In this document: piece after piece, positions 8,685 through 17,180 of the stretch | How positions within the stretch are numbered: position 1 is the stretch's first letter | Layout: each line of letters begins with the position of its first letter | Origin: JAEXNA01 sp037189585 | GTDB taxonomy: Bacteria; Vulcanimicrobiota; Xenobia; Xenobiales; JADMJV01 | Length of the DNA stretch: 64,000 nucleotides | Direction: 5' to 3' | NCBI GenBank assembly: GCA_037189585.1 | Contig: JBBCJA010000016.1 | Location: forward strand, 1 to 64,000 | Translations under genes and position numbers: made by a program | Notes under the pieces: generated by a model | Seen by the model: the letters and a program-made list of their open reading frames with translations, nothing else | Database searches by the model: none | Told to the model about the DNA's origin: nothing

Positions 8685-9717
8685 CCCTACCCGCCGAGGA
8701 TCGCTTTTGAATAAGAAGCTTGCGAGTTTCCTGGTCGAAAAGACCGGTGACTTTCAGCCCATGCTCCTTTTGCAATTTGCACAGGGCATAGATCCAATGC
8801 TTGTCGCTGCGCCCGCTGGCCATCCCCATCGAGACCAACTGCTCGGTGAAGGCCTTCTTCTGCTCGGCGGTCAGAAAGATATCGCTCAGGAGATCACCGT
8901 GGCTGAGCTCTGAACCCGAGATTACCACCGTCGCTCCGTGGGTCAGTCCCGGAATGGAAAAAAGAAGATCCATGTCGCGGTCTCGCATAGCGATACATCC
9001 GGCCGTCCAGTTAGAATCGATCCCGTCGCCGTGAATCTGAATCTCTCCCCCAATGTCGGGAGTTTCCGCGTTGGACTGCGAAGCCAGTGTGTGTCTCGCC
9101 CTATCGACCTCGTTAGGATAGTTAATGTCGAACGCTTTGTAGAAGGTCGCTTGCGGCTGCACTCCACAGATCCGATACACCCCTTCCGGCGTGCAGGCCC
9201 TGTCGTAGTGTAGCTTCCGGCCTTTGGGATTCTGTCCCAGGGCGATGGGAAAACGGCGGTGGACATTTCCTTGTCCATCCATCACCGACAGGGTGTAGGC
9301 TCTTTTGTTCACGGCGATCATCGGGTTCTTTAAAGCGGGCATCTCGGGAGCCTGAAGTTTCACCGTATCCACTTCGCTATAGATTTTGCGCCCGTCCTCG
9401 AAATCCAATCGCAGTTGGTAGTAAAGAGTCACGTCGTGAGGGGCTTCCCGATCAAGAAAGTTGTTCAGATGTTGGTTGGCGTCTAGCCCCACGATGGGAA
9501 AAGCCTTGGCGTTCTTGGTCGTTCTCAGATCGCTGGTGCTGCGCATAAGGACGCGTCCTTTGAGCTGTCCCAGCCCCGTGGGCTCAAGCCAGCGTAACTG
9601 GGGATACCCATCTTTATAGACTTCCGCTGTTAGCGGGAACTCGGGTTTGGGTAGCTTCGACTCTTCCGCTACCACGGCAAGACACAGGTAAAGGAGAACC
9701 CCCAGAATCCGTATCAT
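8668..9717 (-). CDS. L,D-transpeptidase (YkuD domain), exported
   Basis: A 349-residue cell-wall enzyme predicted to form 3-3 peptidoglycan crosslinks or attach proteins to the wall. It begins with a signal peptide (MIRILGVLLYLCLAVVAEE). A beta-rich domain of about 100 residues resembling fibronectin type III follows, and then the YkuD domain. The catalytic block is HGDGIDSNWTAGCIAM with His229 and Cys241. The C-terminal tail (about residues 285-340) is helical and charged. It is the last gene of a minus-strand operon, overlapping the previous gene by 4 bp. Confidence 0.87.
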   Translation of the reverse strand: MIRILGVLLYLCLAVVAEESKLPKPEFPLTAEVYKDGYPQLRWLEPTGLGQLKGRVLMRSTSDLRTTKNAKAFPIVGLDANQHLNNFLDREAPHDVTLYYQLRLDFEDGRKIYSEVDTVKLQAPEMPALKNPMIAVNKRAYTLSVMDGQGNVHRRFPIALGQNPKGRKLHYDRACTPEGVYRICGVQPQATFYKAFDINYPNEVDRARHTLASQSNAETPDIGGEIQIHGDGIDSNWTAGCIAMRDRDMDLLFSIPGLTHGATVVISGSELSHGDLLSDIFLTAEQKKAFTEQLVSMGMASGRSDKHWIYALCKLQKEHGLKVTGLFDQETRKLLIQKRSSAGRARASR

Positions 9718-10703
9718 CGCACGTCCTCAAACTTGGAGAGGGGAATTCGAAACAGCTGTCGTTCCTCGTTTAAAACCACAATCTCATCCTTTCCATCTTT
9801 GCGATAAAAGGTCAGTGATTCCAACTGCCCGGAGTCACGAATTTTCAAACGGCGCACCCGCGAGGCGTTGGAAAAGAAACGATCGCCGCGCTTGGGTGCG
9901 TCGAACAGCCAGATACTCTGCTCTGGCGCATGGACCATCATAGCTATGAGCGTTCCCTCTTTGTTGGCATCAGCCGCGGTCACCCATCCTCCCGTGTTTT
10001 CCATCCGGTCCACCGGGGTGAGCATATTGACTTCCAACGGCCTCATCGTGTCCAAGCGGTACAGGTTGGCGGAATTCCCAGGGGTGGAGACTTGAAACGC
10101 GGGGCGATTTTTGGTGATGAAATAGATTTTCCCATTCCATCCGAAAATCGCCTCACAATCGAAATTCCAAGGCCCGAGGGGAGGGTAGGATGTCTGGTCG
10201 GGGTAGGCTACCGGGATGAAGCGAAAGACGGTAGCTTCTTCAACGGCGCCGGGATTTGGCTCGAACAGCTCGTACAGCCCGATATCACGACGGGCGTTGC
10301 CGTTGTTTCCTGTCTCGGCGATGTAGAGCTTCTCATCCATCCAGGCGATGTCTTCCCAGTCGTTGAGCGCGGCCATCTTGATGGCCATTCCTGGATACAG
10401 TTTCTCACCCGGTCCGGGAGGATGGCCCACAAAACCTCGTTTGGCAAGCCAGGGCGGCACGATCACCTCCCCCTTGAGATTGATCCCGAAGAGTCGCGGA
10501 ATGTCCCCGGAGTCGTTATGAACCCAGAAAAACTCCGGGTCGATGCCGCACTGAACCATCCCGCTCGGTTCGATCAACTCGGGATGAGGAATGGTACCGA
10601 CGGGGACGAGTTTCTCTCCCCGAGGATCGGCCGAGACTATCGATGGACAGAGAGTAGCCACGACGGTCAGAACAAAAATCACGGCCAAGTGTCGAATTTT
10701 CAC
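9714..10703 (-). CDS. secreted propeller-like protein, paralogue 1
   Basis: The 329-residue product has a signal peptide (first 25 residues, ending ...SIVSADP). Motifs are EPSGMVQ, FFWVHNDSGD, WEDIAWMDEKLYIAETGNNGNARRD, and NTGGWVTAADANKEGTLIAMM. Repeated strand pairs and the HNDSG and WEDI motifs are found in secreted beta-propeller-like proteins of the phytase-like/SdiA-regulated type. No catalytic residue can be named. It is clearly related along its length to the product of the next gene upstream. It is coupled by 4-bp overlaps on both sides, which suggests a common role with the transpeptidase at the cell envelope. Confidence 0.6.
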   Translation of the reverse strand: MKIRHLAVIFVLTVVATLCPSIVSADPRGEKLVPVGTIPHPELIEPSGMVQCGIDPEFFWVHNDSGDIPRLFGINLKGEVIVPPWLAKRGFVGHPPGPGEKLYPGMAIKMAALNDWEDIAWMDEKLYIAETGNNGNARRDIGLYELFEPNPGAVEEATVFRFIPVAYPDQTSYPPLGPWNFDCEAIFGWNGKIYFITKNRPAFQVSTPGNSANLYRLDTMRPLEVNMLTPVDRMENTGGWVTAADANKEGTLIAMMVHAPEQSIWLFDAPKRGDRFFSNASRVRRLKIRDSGQLESLTFYRKDGKDEIVVLNEERQLFRIPLSKFEDVR

Positions 10704-11710
10704 CTCTTGGAGTTAGGCTCAGTGAGCATGTTTCCTGTCGTTTCGTGAATGGAGTTCAATTTCCGGGAAAACTCGGAGGGCGACAGGCGGAAAAGTTGGC
10801 GGGCCTCGTTGAGCAACACGATCTCCTCGCTACCGTCTGACAACCGCCGGAAGGCTAGCGCTTCCAGCTGCCCTCCGCCATGGAAGACAAAGCGCCGGGT
10901 CGAGGCTGCCTCGGAGAAAAAGCGATCGCCCTGAGCGGGGCGTTCGTACAGCCAGACACTTTGCACTGGCGATTCCACCAGGACGGCCAGATATCGTCCG
11001 TCGTGGCTAGTATCGGCCGAGGTGACCCAGCCGCCCAGGTCTTCCACTTCGTCGACTTTGATGAGTTCGTTGACTCGATCGGTATGGCGGGTGTCTTTTC
11101 GGTAGAGGCCTGCTTGGTGACCCTGAACATAGATTCGAAACGGGGGTCGGCTCTTGGTGATGAAATAGAGATGATCATTCCAGGCGAAGGTGGCCTCGCA
11201 ATCAAAGATCCACGGGCCGATAGGGGGAAACCCTGTCTGATCGGGATAGCGCACGGGAAAGAAAGCGACAGCCCGAGTTTCGTGGGACTGACCGAGCTTC
11301 GGCTCCGGAATCTCGTAAACTCCAAGATTTCGACGATTGTTAAAGTTGTTTCCCATATCGCTGACGTAAAGCCGATCACCGATCGCGGTGATATCTTCCC
11401 AGTCCACAAGGTGGGCATTTTCAACAAGAATCCCCGAGGGATTTTGAAGTGTCTTTCCACTCGCGTCAAAGGCGAAAAGGCAGGCGGCGTTGCCGGAGTC
11501 GTTGTGGGCCCAGAAAATCTCGGGATCAGTGCGACTCTGGACCAGTCCGCTACCTTCCATCAAGAGCGGATTTTCGACTTCAGCGTAGGGAACCAGATGC
11601 TCTCCCAACTTCGGATTAGGCCAGCGGAGAACGCCGAAGAACCAGGCTAGAACCGCCAGGACGAAGGCCCCGAGAAGAACCGCGCGGCGGCGCTTACTCT
11701 TCTCGAGCAC
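10700..11710 (-). CDS. membrane-anchored propeller-like protein, paralogue 2
   Basis: Paralogue of the downstream gene: the blocks SGLVQSRTDPEIFWAHNDSGN, WEDITAIGDRLYVSDMGNN and LGGWVTSADTSHDGRYLAV match it in order. The N-terminus (KSKRRR then VLLGAFVLAVLAWFFGV) is a signal anchor rather than a cleaved signal peptide. I chose the GTG at 11710 (336 residues) because GGAAAG lies just upstream; it overlaps the transporter gene by 17 bp. A longer frame from 11773 would run deep into that gene. Function unknown; extracytoplasmic binding or lactonase-like activity are options. Confidence 0.6.
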   Translation of the reverse strand: MLEKSKRRRAVLLGAFVLAVLAWFFGVLRWPNPKLGEHLVPYAEVENPLLMEGSGLVQSRTDPEIFWAHNDSGNAACLFAFDASGKTLQNPSGILVENAHLVDWEDITAIGDRLYVSDMGNNFNNRRNLGVYEIPEPKLGQSHETRAVAFFPVRYPDQTGFPPIGPWIFDCEATFAWNDHLYFITKSRPPFRIYVQGHQAGLYRKDTRHTDRVNELIKVDEVEDLGGWVTSADTSHDGRYLAVLVESPVQSVWLYERPAQGDRFFSEAASTRRFVFHGGGQLEALAFRRLSDGSEEIVLLNEARQLFRLSPSEFSRKLNSIHETTGNMLTEPNSKR

Positions 11711-13022
11711 CGGCTTTCCAACAGAAGGCAAAACAGAGAGCCGAAAGCAGAGAGGAGGCGATGAGCAGGACAAATGCCGCTCCCCAACCGTGAGTTTCGG
11801 CGATCTTCCCCAGCCCCCAGCCCGACACGATGCTGCTGAGATAGCCGAAAAATCCGGTGAGCCCGATGGCCGTCGCGGCGGCTCGCTTGGTCACGATGTC
11901 GGCGGTCATCACACCGACCAAGAATTGCGGTCCATAGATCAAGAAGCCCACAGCTCCCAAAGTGAGGGTATCGATATGACCAGAGCCCGCGGGCATCTTC
12001 CAGAAAGCTAAGATGGCGACGGCTGTGCCTAGCATGTACCAAACGCACATCGGAGCGCGACGATTCTTGAAAAATTTGTCGGTCAAGATACCCGCGACCA
12101 GGGATCCCACAAGGCCGGCGATCTCATAACCTCCCGTCATCCCACCGGCGGCGACCAGCGAATAACCTTTCACCTCGTGCAGATAGGTCGGGGCCCAGTT
12201 CAAGAAGCTGATGCGCACCACGTAGACGAAGAAGTTGGCCGCGCAGATCAGCCAGATGTAGGGATTACCGAAGACGCGTTCTCTAAGAAAGGCGCGAAAC
12301 TCCGCATCGTCTTGCTTTGCCGGCTCAACCTTGGGATTCGGGTCCTTGTTGTCCCCAAAGTGAAGCTCCACCGGAGGCAATCCCATTTCGCCGGGGGTGT
12401 CCTTAAGGGTAGCCAAAATGAGAAAGGTGATGACGATGGCCAGAAGTGCCGGCCCGAAAAAGGCCCAGCGCCAGCCGAAATGTTGCGCCAGATAGGCCGC
12501 CCAGACCGAGATTCCCGCCGCTCCCACCATGTGAGAGGTGTTCCACAAGCCCCACATCGTGCCGCGCTCGGACGGGGCGAACCAGTGAGAGAGGACGCGC
12601 GCGCATGGCGGAAACCCCATCCCCTGCACCCACCCGTTCAAACACCACAAAAAGCCCAGGATAAAGACCGTGCTGGAGAAGCCAAAAGCTAGATTCAAAA
12701 GACCCGAGAGCAAGAGACCGCAGGCCAGAAAGGTGCGCGCGTTGGAGCGGTCGGCGAAGTAGCCGTTGGCGAACTTCGAGGTCCCGTACAGCACGTCGTG
12801 AGTGGTCAAAAAAGCGCCCAGCTCCGACTTTTTGATCCCGAGATCTTTCTCCAACAGCGGCATCGCCGGAGCCAGATTACGCCGGACGAAATAGTAGACA
12901 GCGTAAGCCAGAAAGGTGATCCCGAGTTGGCGTCCCCGCCACTTGCGGTAGACCGCCTTGATCTGTTCGGTCGTCCCTTGTATCGGCGGTGCGTCAGAAG
13001 GTGGGCGGAAGATCGAGATCAC
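11694..13022 (-). CDS. MFS transporter, organophosphate:phosphate antiporter (GlpT/UhpC-like)
   Basis: About 442 residues and 12 membrane segments. The signature AVYYFVRRNLAPAMPLLEKDLG, the LGWRWAFFGPALLA-like half ending TLKDTPGEMGLPPVE and the central charged loop are those of the OPA family, which exchanges sugar phosphates or glycerol-3-phosphate for phosphate. Substrate cannot be told from sequence. The open frame extends to 13280 but its N-terminus would overlap dapD antisense. The GTG at 13022 just before the conserved YRKWRGRQ region is a better start, though its ribosome site is weak. First gene of the minus-strand operon ending in the transpeptidase. Confidence 0.8.
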   Translation of the reverse strand: MISIFRPPSDAPPIQGTTEQIKAVYRKWRGRQLGITFLAYAVYYFVRRNLAPAMPLLEKDLGIKKSELGAFLTTHDVLYGTSKFANGYFADRSNARTFLACGLLLSGLLNLAFGFSSTVFILGFLWCLNGWVQGMGFPPCARVLSHWFAPSERGTMWGLWNTSHMVGAAGISVWAAYLAQHFGWRWAFFGPALLAIVITFLILATLKDTPGEMGLPPVELHFGDNKDPNPKVEPAKQDDAEFRAFLRERVFGNPYIWLICAANFFVYVVRISFLNWAPTYLHEVKGYSLVAAGGMTGGYEIAGLVGSLVAGILTDKFFKNRRAPMCVWYMLGTAVAILAFWKMPAGSGHIDTLTLGAVGFLIYGPQFLVGVMTADIVTKRAAATAIGLTGFFGYLSSIVSGWGLGKIAETHGWGAAFVLLIASSLLSALCFAFCWKAGAREE

Positions 13023-13104
13023 CCGCGCGGGTTCTTGAAAGGCTAAGGAGACCCTTTCGGGTTCGGCCAAGGCATTGCCGCCAACAGAGAAGAACCGGCC
13101 GCCC

Positions 13105-13920
13105 ATGTCCAACTCTGAACAGATCATCACCGAGGCCTTCGAAGGCCGTCTTTCTAGCGATACACCCGAAGTCAAGTCCACCGTGGAGGAGATCATCGCG
13201 CGTCTGGACCGGGGCGAAATCCGCGTGGCCCAGAAAGTGGGCGACGATTGGCGGACCAACGCCTGGATCAAGCAAGCCATCCTTCTCTATTTCCGACTGG
13301 CCCAGATGGAGACCATCGAGATCGGGCCTTTCGAGTTTTACGACAAGATACCGCTGAAGAAGAACCTGGCCGAGCAGAAGATTCGAGTGGTCCCGCCGGG
13401 AACCGCTCGCTACGGCTCCTTCCTCGAGCCGGGCTGTGTCTTGATGCCGGGCTACGTCAACATCGGGGCTTACGTCGGTGCCGGCAGCATGGTGGACACC
13501 TGGGCCACCGTCGGCTCCTGCGCTCAGATCGGAGCGGGTGTCCACCTGTCGGGAGGCGTCGGCATCGGCGGTGTCTTGGAGCCCCCCACCGCCAACCCAG
13601 TGGCGGTTGAAGACGGCGCCTTCATCGGCTCTCGCTGCATCGTGGTCGAGGGCTGTCGGGTGGGGGAAGAAGCGGTCCTGGGAGCCAACGTGGTGCTGAC
13701 CGCTAGTACTCCCATCGTGGACGTCACCGGCCCCAGAGCGACGGTCACGAAAGGCGTGGTCCCTCCTCGCGCCGTGGTCATCCCCGGCAGCATGCCGAAG
13801 GAGTTCCCCGCCGGTACCTTCGGCACTCCCTGCGCGCTTTTGATCGGCTACCGCAAAGAGTCGACCGATAGGAAAACCTCGCTCAACAGTGTCCTGCGCG
13901 AGTTCTCCCTCAGTGTCTGA
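13105..13920 (+). CDS. dapD: 2,3,4,5-tetrahydropyridine-2,6-dicarboxylate N-succinyltransferase
   Basis: Succinylates tetrahydrodipicolinate in the lysine/diaminopimelate pathway, cytosolic, using succinyl-CoA. The 271-residue protein has a helical N-terminal domain and a left-handed beta-helix of hexapeptide repeats (GYVNIGAYVGAGSMVDTWATVGSCAQIG and on). The family block VHLSGGVGIGGVLEPP is present. ATG at 13105 is preferred to an upstream in-frame TTG at 13075. It is followed by dapE with an 8-bp overlap and faces the transporter gene across about 80 bp that must hold divergent promoters. Confidence 0.93.
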   Translation: MSNSEQIITEAFEGRLSSDTPEVKSTVEEIIARLDRGEIRVAQKVGDDWRTNAWIKQAILLYFRLAQMETIEIGPFEFYDKIPLKKNLAEQKIRVVPPGTARYGSFLEPGCVLMPGYVNIGAYVGAGSMVDTWATVGSCAQIGAGVHLSGGVGIGGVLEPPTANPVAVEDGAFIGSRCIVVEGCRVGEEAVLGANVVLTASTPIVDVTGPRATVTKGVVPPRAVVIPGSMPKEFPAGTFGTPCALLIGYRKESTDRKTSLNSVLREFSLSV

Positions 13921-14947
13921 GGACTTGGTCTCCACCCTGGAGTGGCTGATCGACATCCCCAGCGTCACAAGGGAAGAAGAGACGATCGCCGACCAGGTTC
14001 AAGAGCGGCTCGAACAATATCCGAGCTATCAGGTTCGCCGCTGGCGGCACGGCCTGTTGGCCACGCCCAAAGAAGCAGAGCCAAAGTTCTTGCTGGTCGG
14101 CCACCTGGACACCGTCCCTCCCTCTCCCCAGCAGACTCGGCGGCGAGAGAACGGGCGCATTTATGGCTGCGGCACCAGCGACATGAAAGCCGGGGTCGCC
14201 GTCATGTTGGAGATTCTCCAAGCCCGACCCAACGCTCCCTTGGCCTACCTCTTCTATGACCGCGAGGAGGGGCCGCTAGTGGAGAACGGGCTCTCACCGC
14301 TCCTGGACATGTTGGACCGCCCCGGTCTCCCCGCGGTGGTTCTAGAACCGACCAACAACGAAGTCCAGGTCGGCTGCGTCGGCTCCTTTCACCTCAAGGT
14401 CAGTTTCGAGGGGATCCGCTCTCACGCCGCTCGCCCTTGGCAAGGTCGCAACGCCATCTATGAAGCGCTGCCGCTCCTAGAGTATCTGTCCCAACGGCCT
14501 ACCGATGACATCGTGGTCGATGGGCAGACTTTCCGCCAAGTCGTCACGCCCACCATCATGGGTACCCCGACCCTGGCCAACGCCGTCCCGGGAGAAGCCT
14601 GGCTCAACCTCAACATCCGCTTCGCCCCCGGGGTGGAGTATCAGAGCCTGATCGAGGAGGTCCGCTCCCACGCCGGCCCCCACGCCACCATCGAACTGCT
14701 CGACGTGGCACCAGCCGGCGCCGTCTCCCATCGCGACCCCAAGTTCGCGGCCTGGATTGAAAAAGAGGGTCTCGCGGTCACTCCAAAGCAGGCCTGGACC
14801 GACGTCGCCCAACTGACGGCGCAGGGCTATCCCGCCGTCAACTTTGGCCCCGGCGAACCCGCTCAAGCCCACCAACCCGACGAATGGACACCGGAAGCGG
14901 CTCTAGATGTCTGTTTTCAGAAGCTACTGGGCTGGCTGGACTCGTAG
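13913..14947 (+). CDS. dapE: succinyl-diaminopimelate desuccinylase (M20 family)
   Basis: A di-zinc amidohydrolase that frees L,L-diaminopimelate from its succinyl form. Seen in the 344-residue sequence: metal-binding VGHLDTVPP, GCGTSDMKAG with the bridging Asp, DREEGP with the catalytic Glu pair, and the dimerisation-domain block RSHAARPWQG. A terminal His-containing segment (QAHQPDEW) is also present. The GTG at 13913 overlaps the end of dapD by 8 bp, so translation is probably coupled. A longer in-frame start at 13889 is less likely. It ends 4 bp before the convergent VapC gene. Confidence 0.88.
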   Translation: MSEDLVSTLEWLIDIPSVTREEETIADQVQERLEQYPSYQVRRWRHGLLATPKEAEPKFLLVGHLDTVPPSPQQTRRRENGRIYGCGTSDMKAGVAVMLEILQARPNAPLAYLFYDREEGPLVENGLSPLLDMLDRPGLPAVVLEPTNNEVQVGCVGSFHLKVSFEGIRSHAARPWQGRNAIYEALPLLEYLSQRPTDDIVVDGQTFRQVVTPTIMGTPTLANAVPGEAWLNLNIRFAPGVEYQSLIEEVRSHAGPHATIELLDVAPAGAVSHRDPKFAAWIEKEGLAVTPKQAWTDVAQLTAQGYPAVNFGPGEPAQAHQPDEWTPEAALDVCFQKLLGWLDS

Positions 14948-14951
14948 TGCT

Positions 14952-15371
14952 CTAAGATCCGATAAACGGATTGAGAATCTTGAGTCCGTCGACTCTTCTC
15001 TCGTGTTGCAGGTCTTCGGTATAGAGAATTCGGCACTTCATTTGCAGAGCACACCGGATGACCAGGGCGTCCCACAGTGAAAATTGATGAAACCTATGAA
15101 GATCGATGGCGGCGAGAATATCTTCAGTACCGATGAGAGCCAACGGGAAGCGTGAGAAAATATCGACTTTGCTTCTCGCTATGTCCGTGGCGACTCCCAG
15201 TTTGCGCGTAACCGTGACAAAGTACTCTTGGAGAATTTGTGTTGATAGGACCGCGTTACCACTCATTCGCCCTTGCTCGATAAGCTGCTGAGCCTTCCCC
15301 TGTTTCTGGGGAGAGTCATGGTCGTCGGCGTAAACAAGAATATTGGTATCCAGAAAGCTACGGGACGTCAT
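14952..15371 (-). CDS. vapC: VapC-type PIN-domain toxin
   Basis: A 139-residue PIN-fold ribonuclease, presumably cutting tRNA or rRNA when not held by its antitoxin. The first strand FLDTNILVY has the catalytic Asp. A Glu follows in ILQEYFVTV. The C-terminal acidic pair is in LWDALVIRCA and LYTEDLQ. These match the PIN quartet. It overlaps the upstream antitoxin gene by 14 bp on the same strand, the usual order for VapBC modules. Confidence 0.87.
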   Translation of the reverse strand: MTSRSFLDTNILVYADDHDSPQKQGKAQQLIEQGRMSGNAVLSTQILQEYFVTVTRKLGVATDIARSKVDIFSRFPLALIGTEDILAAIDLHRFHQFSLWDALVIRCALQMKCRILYTEDLQHERRVDGLKILNPFIGS

Positions 15372-15585
15372 AAATCTCTTCGCGACGGAACTTCCATCCC
15401 GACGAATGTCCCTGTCCTTGAGCGGTCAGTCGACGGAGTTCTTCAATGTCACTCTGGGGATCGTTAAGTGAAGCCAACTGCTCCAGATAGTCGCGAACCA
15501 ATTGATTCACGCTTTTCCCCATGCTCTGGGCCACCTGGCGGGCTCTGATTATAACTTGCTCGTCGATGGAAAGTGTGATGTTCAT
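15358..15585 (-). CDS. ribbon-helix-helix antitoxin of the VapC-type toxin
   Basis: The 75-residue protein begins with MNITLSIDEQVIIRARQVA, a ribbon-helix-helix DNA-binding N-terminus. The second helix is in GKSVNQLVRDYLEQLA. The C-terminal part (GWKFRREEIYDVP) is of the type that wraps the toxin. It would repress its own operon through the palindrome just upstream (15604-15618) and neutralise the PIN toxin. The start codon lies only 7 nt from a candidate -10 box, so the mRNA may be leaderless. Confidence 0.82.
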   Translation of the reverse strand: MNITLSIDEQVIIRARQVAQSMGKSVNQLVRDYLEQLASLNDPQSDIEELRRLTAQGQGHSSGWKFRREEIYDVP

Positions 15586-15592
15586 CGGTCAT

Positions 15593-15621
15593 AGAGTAGC
15601 GCCACACATAATATGTGTCAA
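15593..15621 (-). promoter_or_regulatory. VapBC promoter with operator between -35 and -10
   Basis: On the minus strand a consensus -35 TTGACA (15621-15616) is followed after 17 bp by TACTCT (15598-15593), a three-of-six match to the -10. The spacer is almost filled by a perfect 15-bp palindrome, ACACATA-A-TATGTGT (15604-15618), well placed for autorepression by the ribbon-helix-helix antitoxin. Confidence 0.6.
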
Positions 15622-15628
15622 CGACACT

Positions 15629-16555
15629 CTAGTTGGTCAGATCCGAGATTGGGGTGATTTCATCGAGTTCGGGGAGAATCTGTCGCACGGATCGCTCGAT
15701 CCCTTTGCAGATCCTGTCGAGCTGAAGGTCGTCATCATCGGTCCCGAACGGCTCTTCGATCTCTTCGGCGACCAATTCTAATCCGATCAGAAAGTAGCCG
15801 ATGATCAGGGTCAAAACGAGGTTGGCGGTCGTCAGCTGTACCCCCAGAGGAACCACGACGAGATATAGAACCAGAAGTTGAGGGATCAGCGCGCGATAGA
15901 CCAGGGGAAGAGGAGTGTTACGGATCCTTTCACAGGCACCACAGATATCCATCAAAGATGAGATGTGAGGATCCATCAGGTGATGATCCAGCCGGTGAAG
16001 TAGATCCTTGTCTCTCCAGCCCTTGACAATGGAAAAGACGCGCTCGGCGATGAAAGCGGGAACGTTGTAGAGATCCGCGGGAGCCGGTTCTGGCAAGCGC
16101 GAAAGCGTTGTCTCGGACACCCCATGACGCAGATGATCGCGCAGCACATAAGGGAAAAGGGAGATGTAAGTTCCCACCAACGCTTTCTCCCGATCACTGG
16201 CCGACGACATAGTCTCCACTTTGAGAGCTAAATTACGGCAGTTATTGACCAGCGACCCCCAATGCTTTCGGCCCTCCCACCAGCGATCGTAGGCCGAGTT
16301 GGTCCGTAGAACCATCAGAATGGAAAGGGCGGCTCCGATAGCCGCCGTGTCGCCGGCCGGCAACTGGAGTCGAACGTGGAAGTAGTTCTCCACCATATGC
16401 CCTACCCACACATAGATTGCCAACATGAGGCAGCAGGCCCCGGTTTTCTTAAAAACCTTGGTTCCGAGAAACGCGATGACCCTTCCCCCCCAGGTCTGGA
16501 CTTGCTTTTGTCCCTCGTAGAAATTGACCGGCATCGCGATGGCGAATTGACTCAT
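15629..16555 (-). CDS. bestrophin-like anion channel (UPF0187)
   Basis: About 308 residues. Bestrophin-family features are the N-terminal membrane segment after WGGRVIAFLGTKVF, the block SILMVLRTNSAYDRWWEGRKHWGSLVNNCRNL, two more membrane helices near the C-terminus (PQLLVLYLVVVPLGVQ and LTLIIGYFLIGLELVAEEIEEPFG) and a final DLQLDRIC segment. Bacterial homologues form pentameric chloride or cation channels in the inner membrane. I chose the ATG at 16555; the frame is open to 16732 but the extra residues do not resemble the family. Single-gene unit between the toxin-antitoxin pair and a divergent hydroxylase gene. Confidence 0.85.
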   Translation of the reverse strand: MSQFAIAMPVNFYEGQKQVQTWGGRVIAFLGTKVFKKTGACCLMLAIYVWVGHMVENYFHVRLQLPAGDTAAIGAALSILMVLRTNSAYDRWWEGRKHWGSLVNNCRNLALKVETMSSASDREKALVGTYISLFPYVLRDHLRHGVSETTLSRLPEPAPADLYNVPAFIAERVFSIVKGWRDKDLLHRLDHHLMDPHISSLMDICGACERIRNTPLPLVYRALIPQLLVLYLVVVPLGVQLTTANLVLTLIIGYFLIGLELVAEEIEEPFGTDDDDLQLDRICKGIERSVRQILPELDEITPISDLTN

Positions 16556-16628
16556 GGCTGGTGCTTGTCCTTCCACGTGACCAAGATAGTTGACGTGACC
16601 ACGGCTCTTAGAACAGAATGTGCGGGCA

Positions 16629-17180
16629 ATGAGCCTGGTTATTTTTCTCGCCGCCTTCGCACTTTCGTTTTGCTTCGGCAGTCTGGTGGAGTGGTTCGTC
16701 CACAAAGAACTGATGCATTCGGTCCAATACATGAAAACACCCCACCTGCGTCACGCGGTGGAGCACCACGCCGAGCGGAAAGCTCCGGGTAAGTATTACG
16801 CCAAAGCCGACGAGCTCAAGGAGTACCATCTCTTCGAGACCTCGTTCATGCCGGCCCTATGGATCCTTCATGCGCCGCTGTTCGCCGCCGCTTACTACTA
16901 CTTCGGCTTGGCCGCCTGTCTAGGGGTAGCCGCCGGAACCGGATTCTACGTTATCGCCTATGAGTCGCTCCACTGGTACATGCACTGCCCCGACAAGTTC
17001 ATCTTCCGCGACACGCGCTGGTTCGCTTATCTATCCGAGCTCCACCGTCTCCATCACAACAAAGCGAGCATTAACTACAACGTGGTCTTCCCGCTAGGAG
17101 ATCTGGTGTTTGGAACCTATCACAGAGAGCTACCCATTGATAAAGAGCCCGAGGATATCAGAGCGGAGCGACTACACTAG
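16629..17180 (+). CDS. fatty acid hydroxylase / sterol desaturase family protein
   Basis: A membrane di-iron oxygenase of about 183 residues. The histidine clusters that bind the iron pair are visible: HKELMH near residue 26, RHAVEHH near 42, HWYMH in the middle and HRLHHN near the C-terminus. Hydrophobic segments lie at the N-terminus and around ALWILHAPLFAAAYYYF. The compact size resembles bacterial carotenoid or fatty acid hydroxylases; the substrate is unknown. An ATG at 16629 is preferred over an in-frame GTG at 16620. The stop overlaps the convergent hydrolase gene by 4 bp. Confidence 0.82.
   Translation: MSLVIFLAAFALSFCFGSLVEWFVHKELMHSVQYMKTPHLRHAVEHHAERKAPGKYYAKADELKEYHLFETSFMPALWILHAPLFAAAYYYFGLAACLGVAAGTGFYVIAYESLHWYMHCPDKFIFRDTRWFAYLSELHRLHHNKASINYNVVFPLGDLVFGTYHRELPIDKEPEDIRAERLH

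Noticed and set aside
11711..11773. Longer N-terminus of propeller paralogue 2
   Set aside because: It would overlap the transporter gene by about 80 bp, while a GTG at 11710 has a ribosome site and gives a good signal anchor.
13023..13280. 86-residue N-terminal extension of the OPA transporter
   Set aside because: It runs antisense through the start of dapD and is unlike transporter N-termini.
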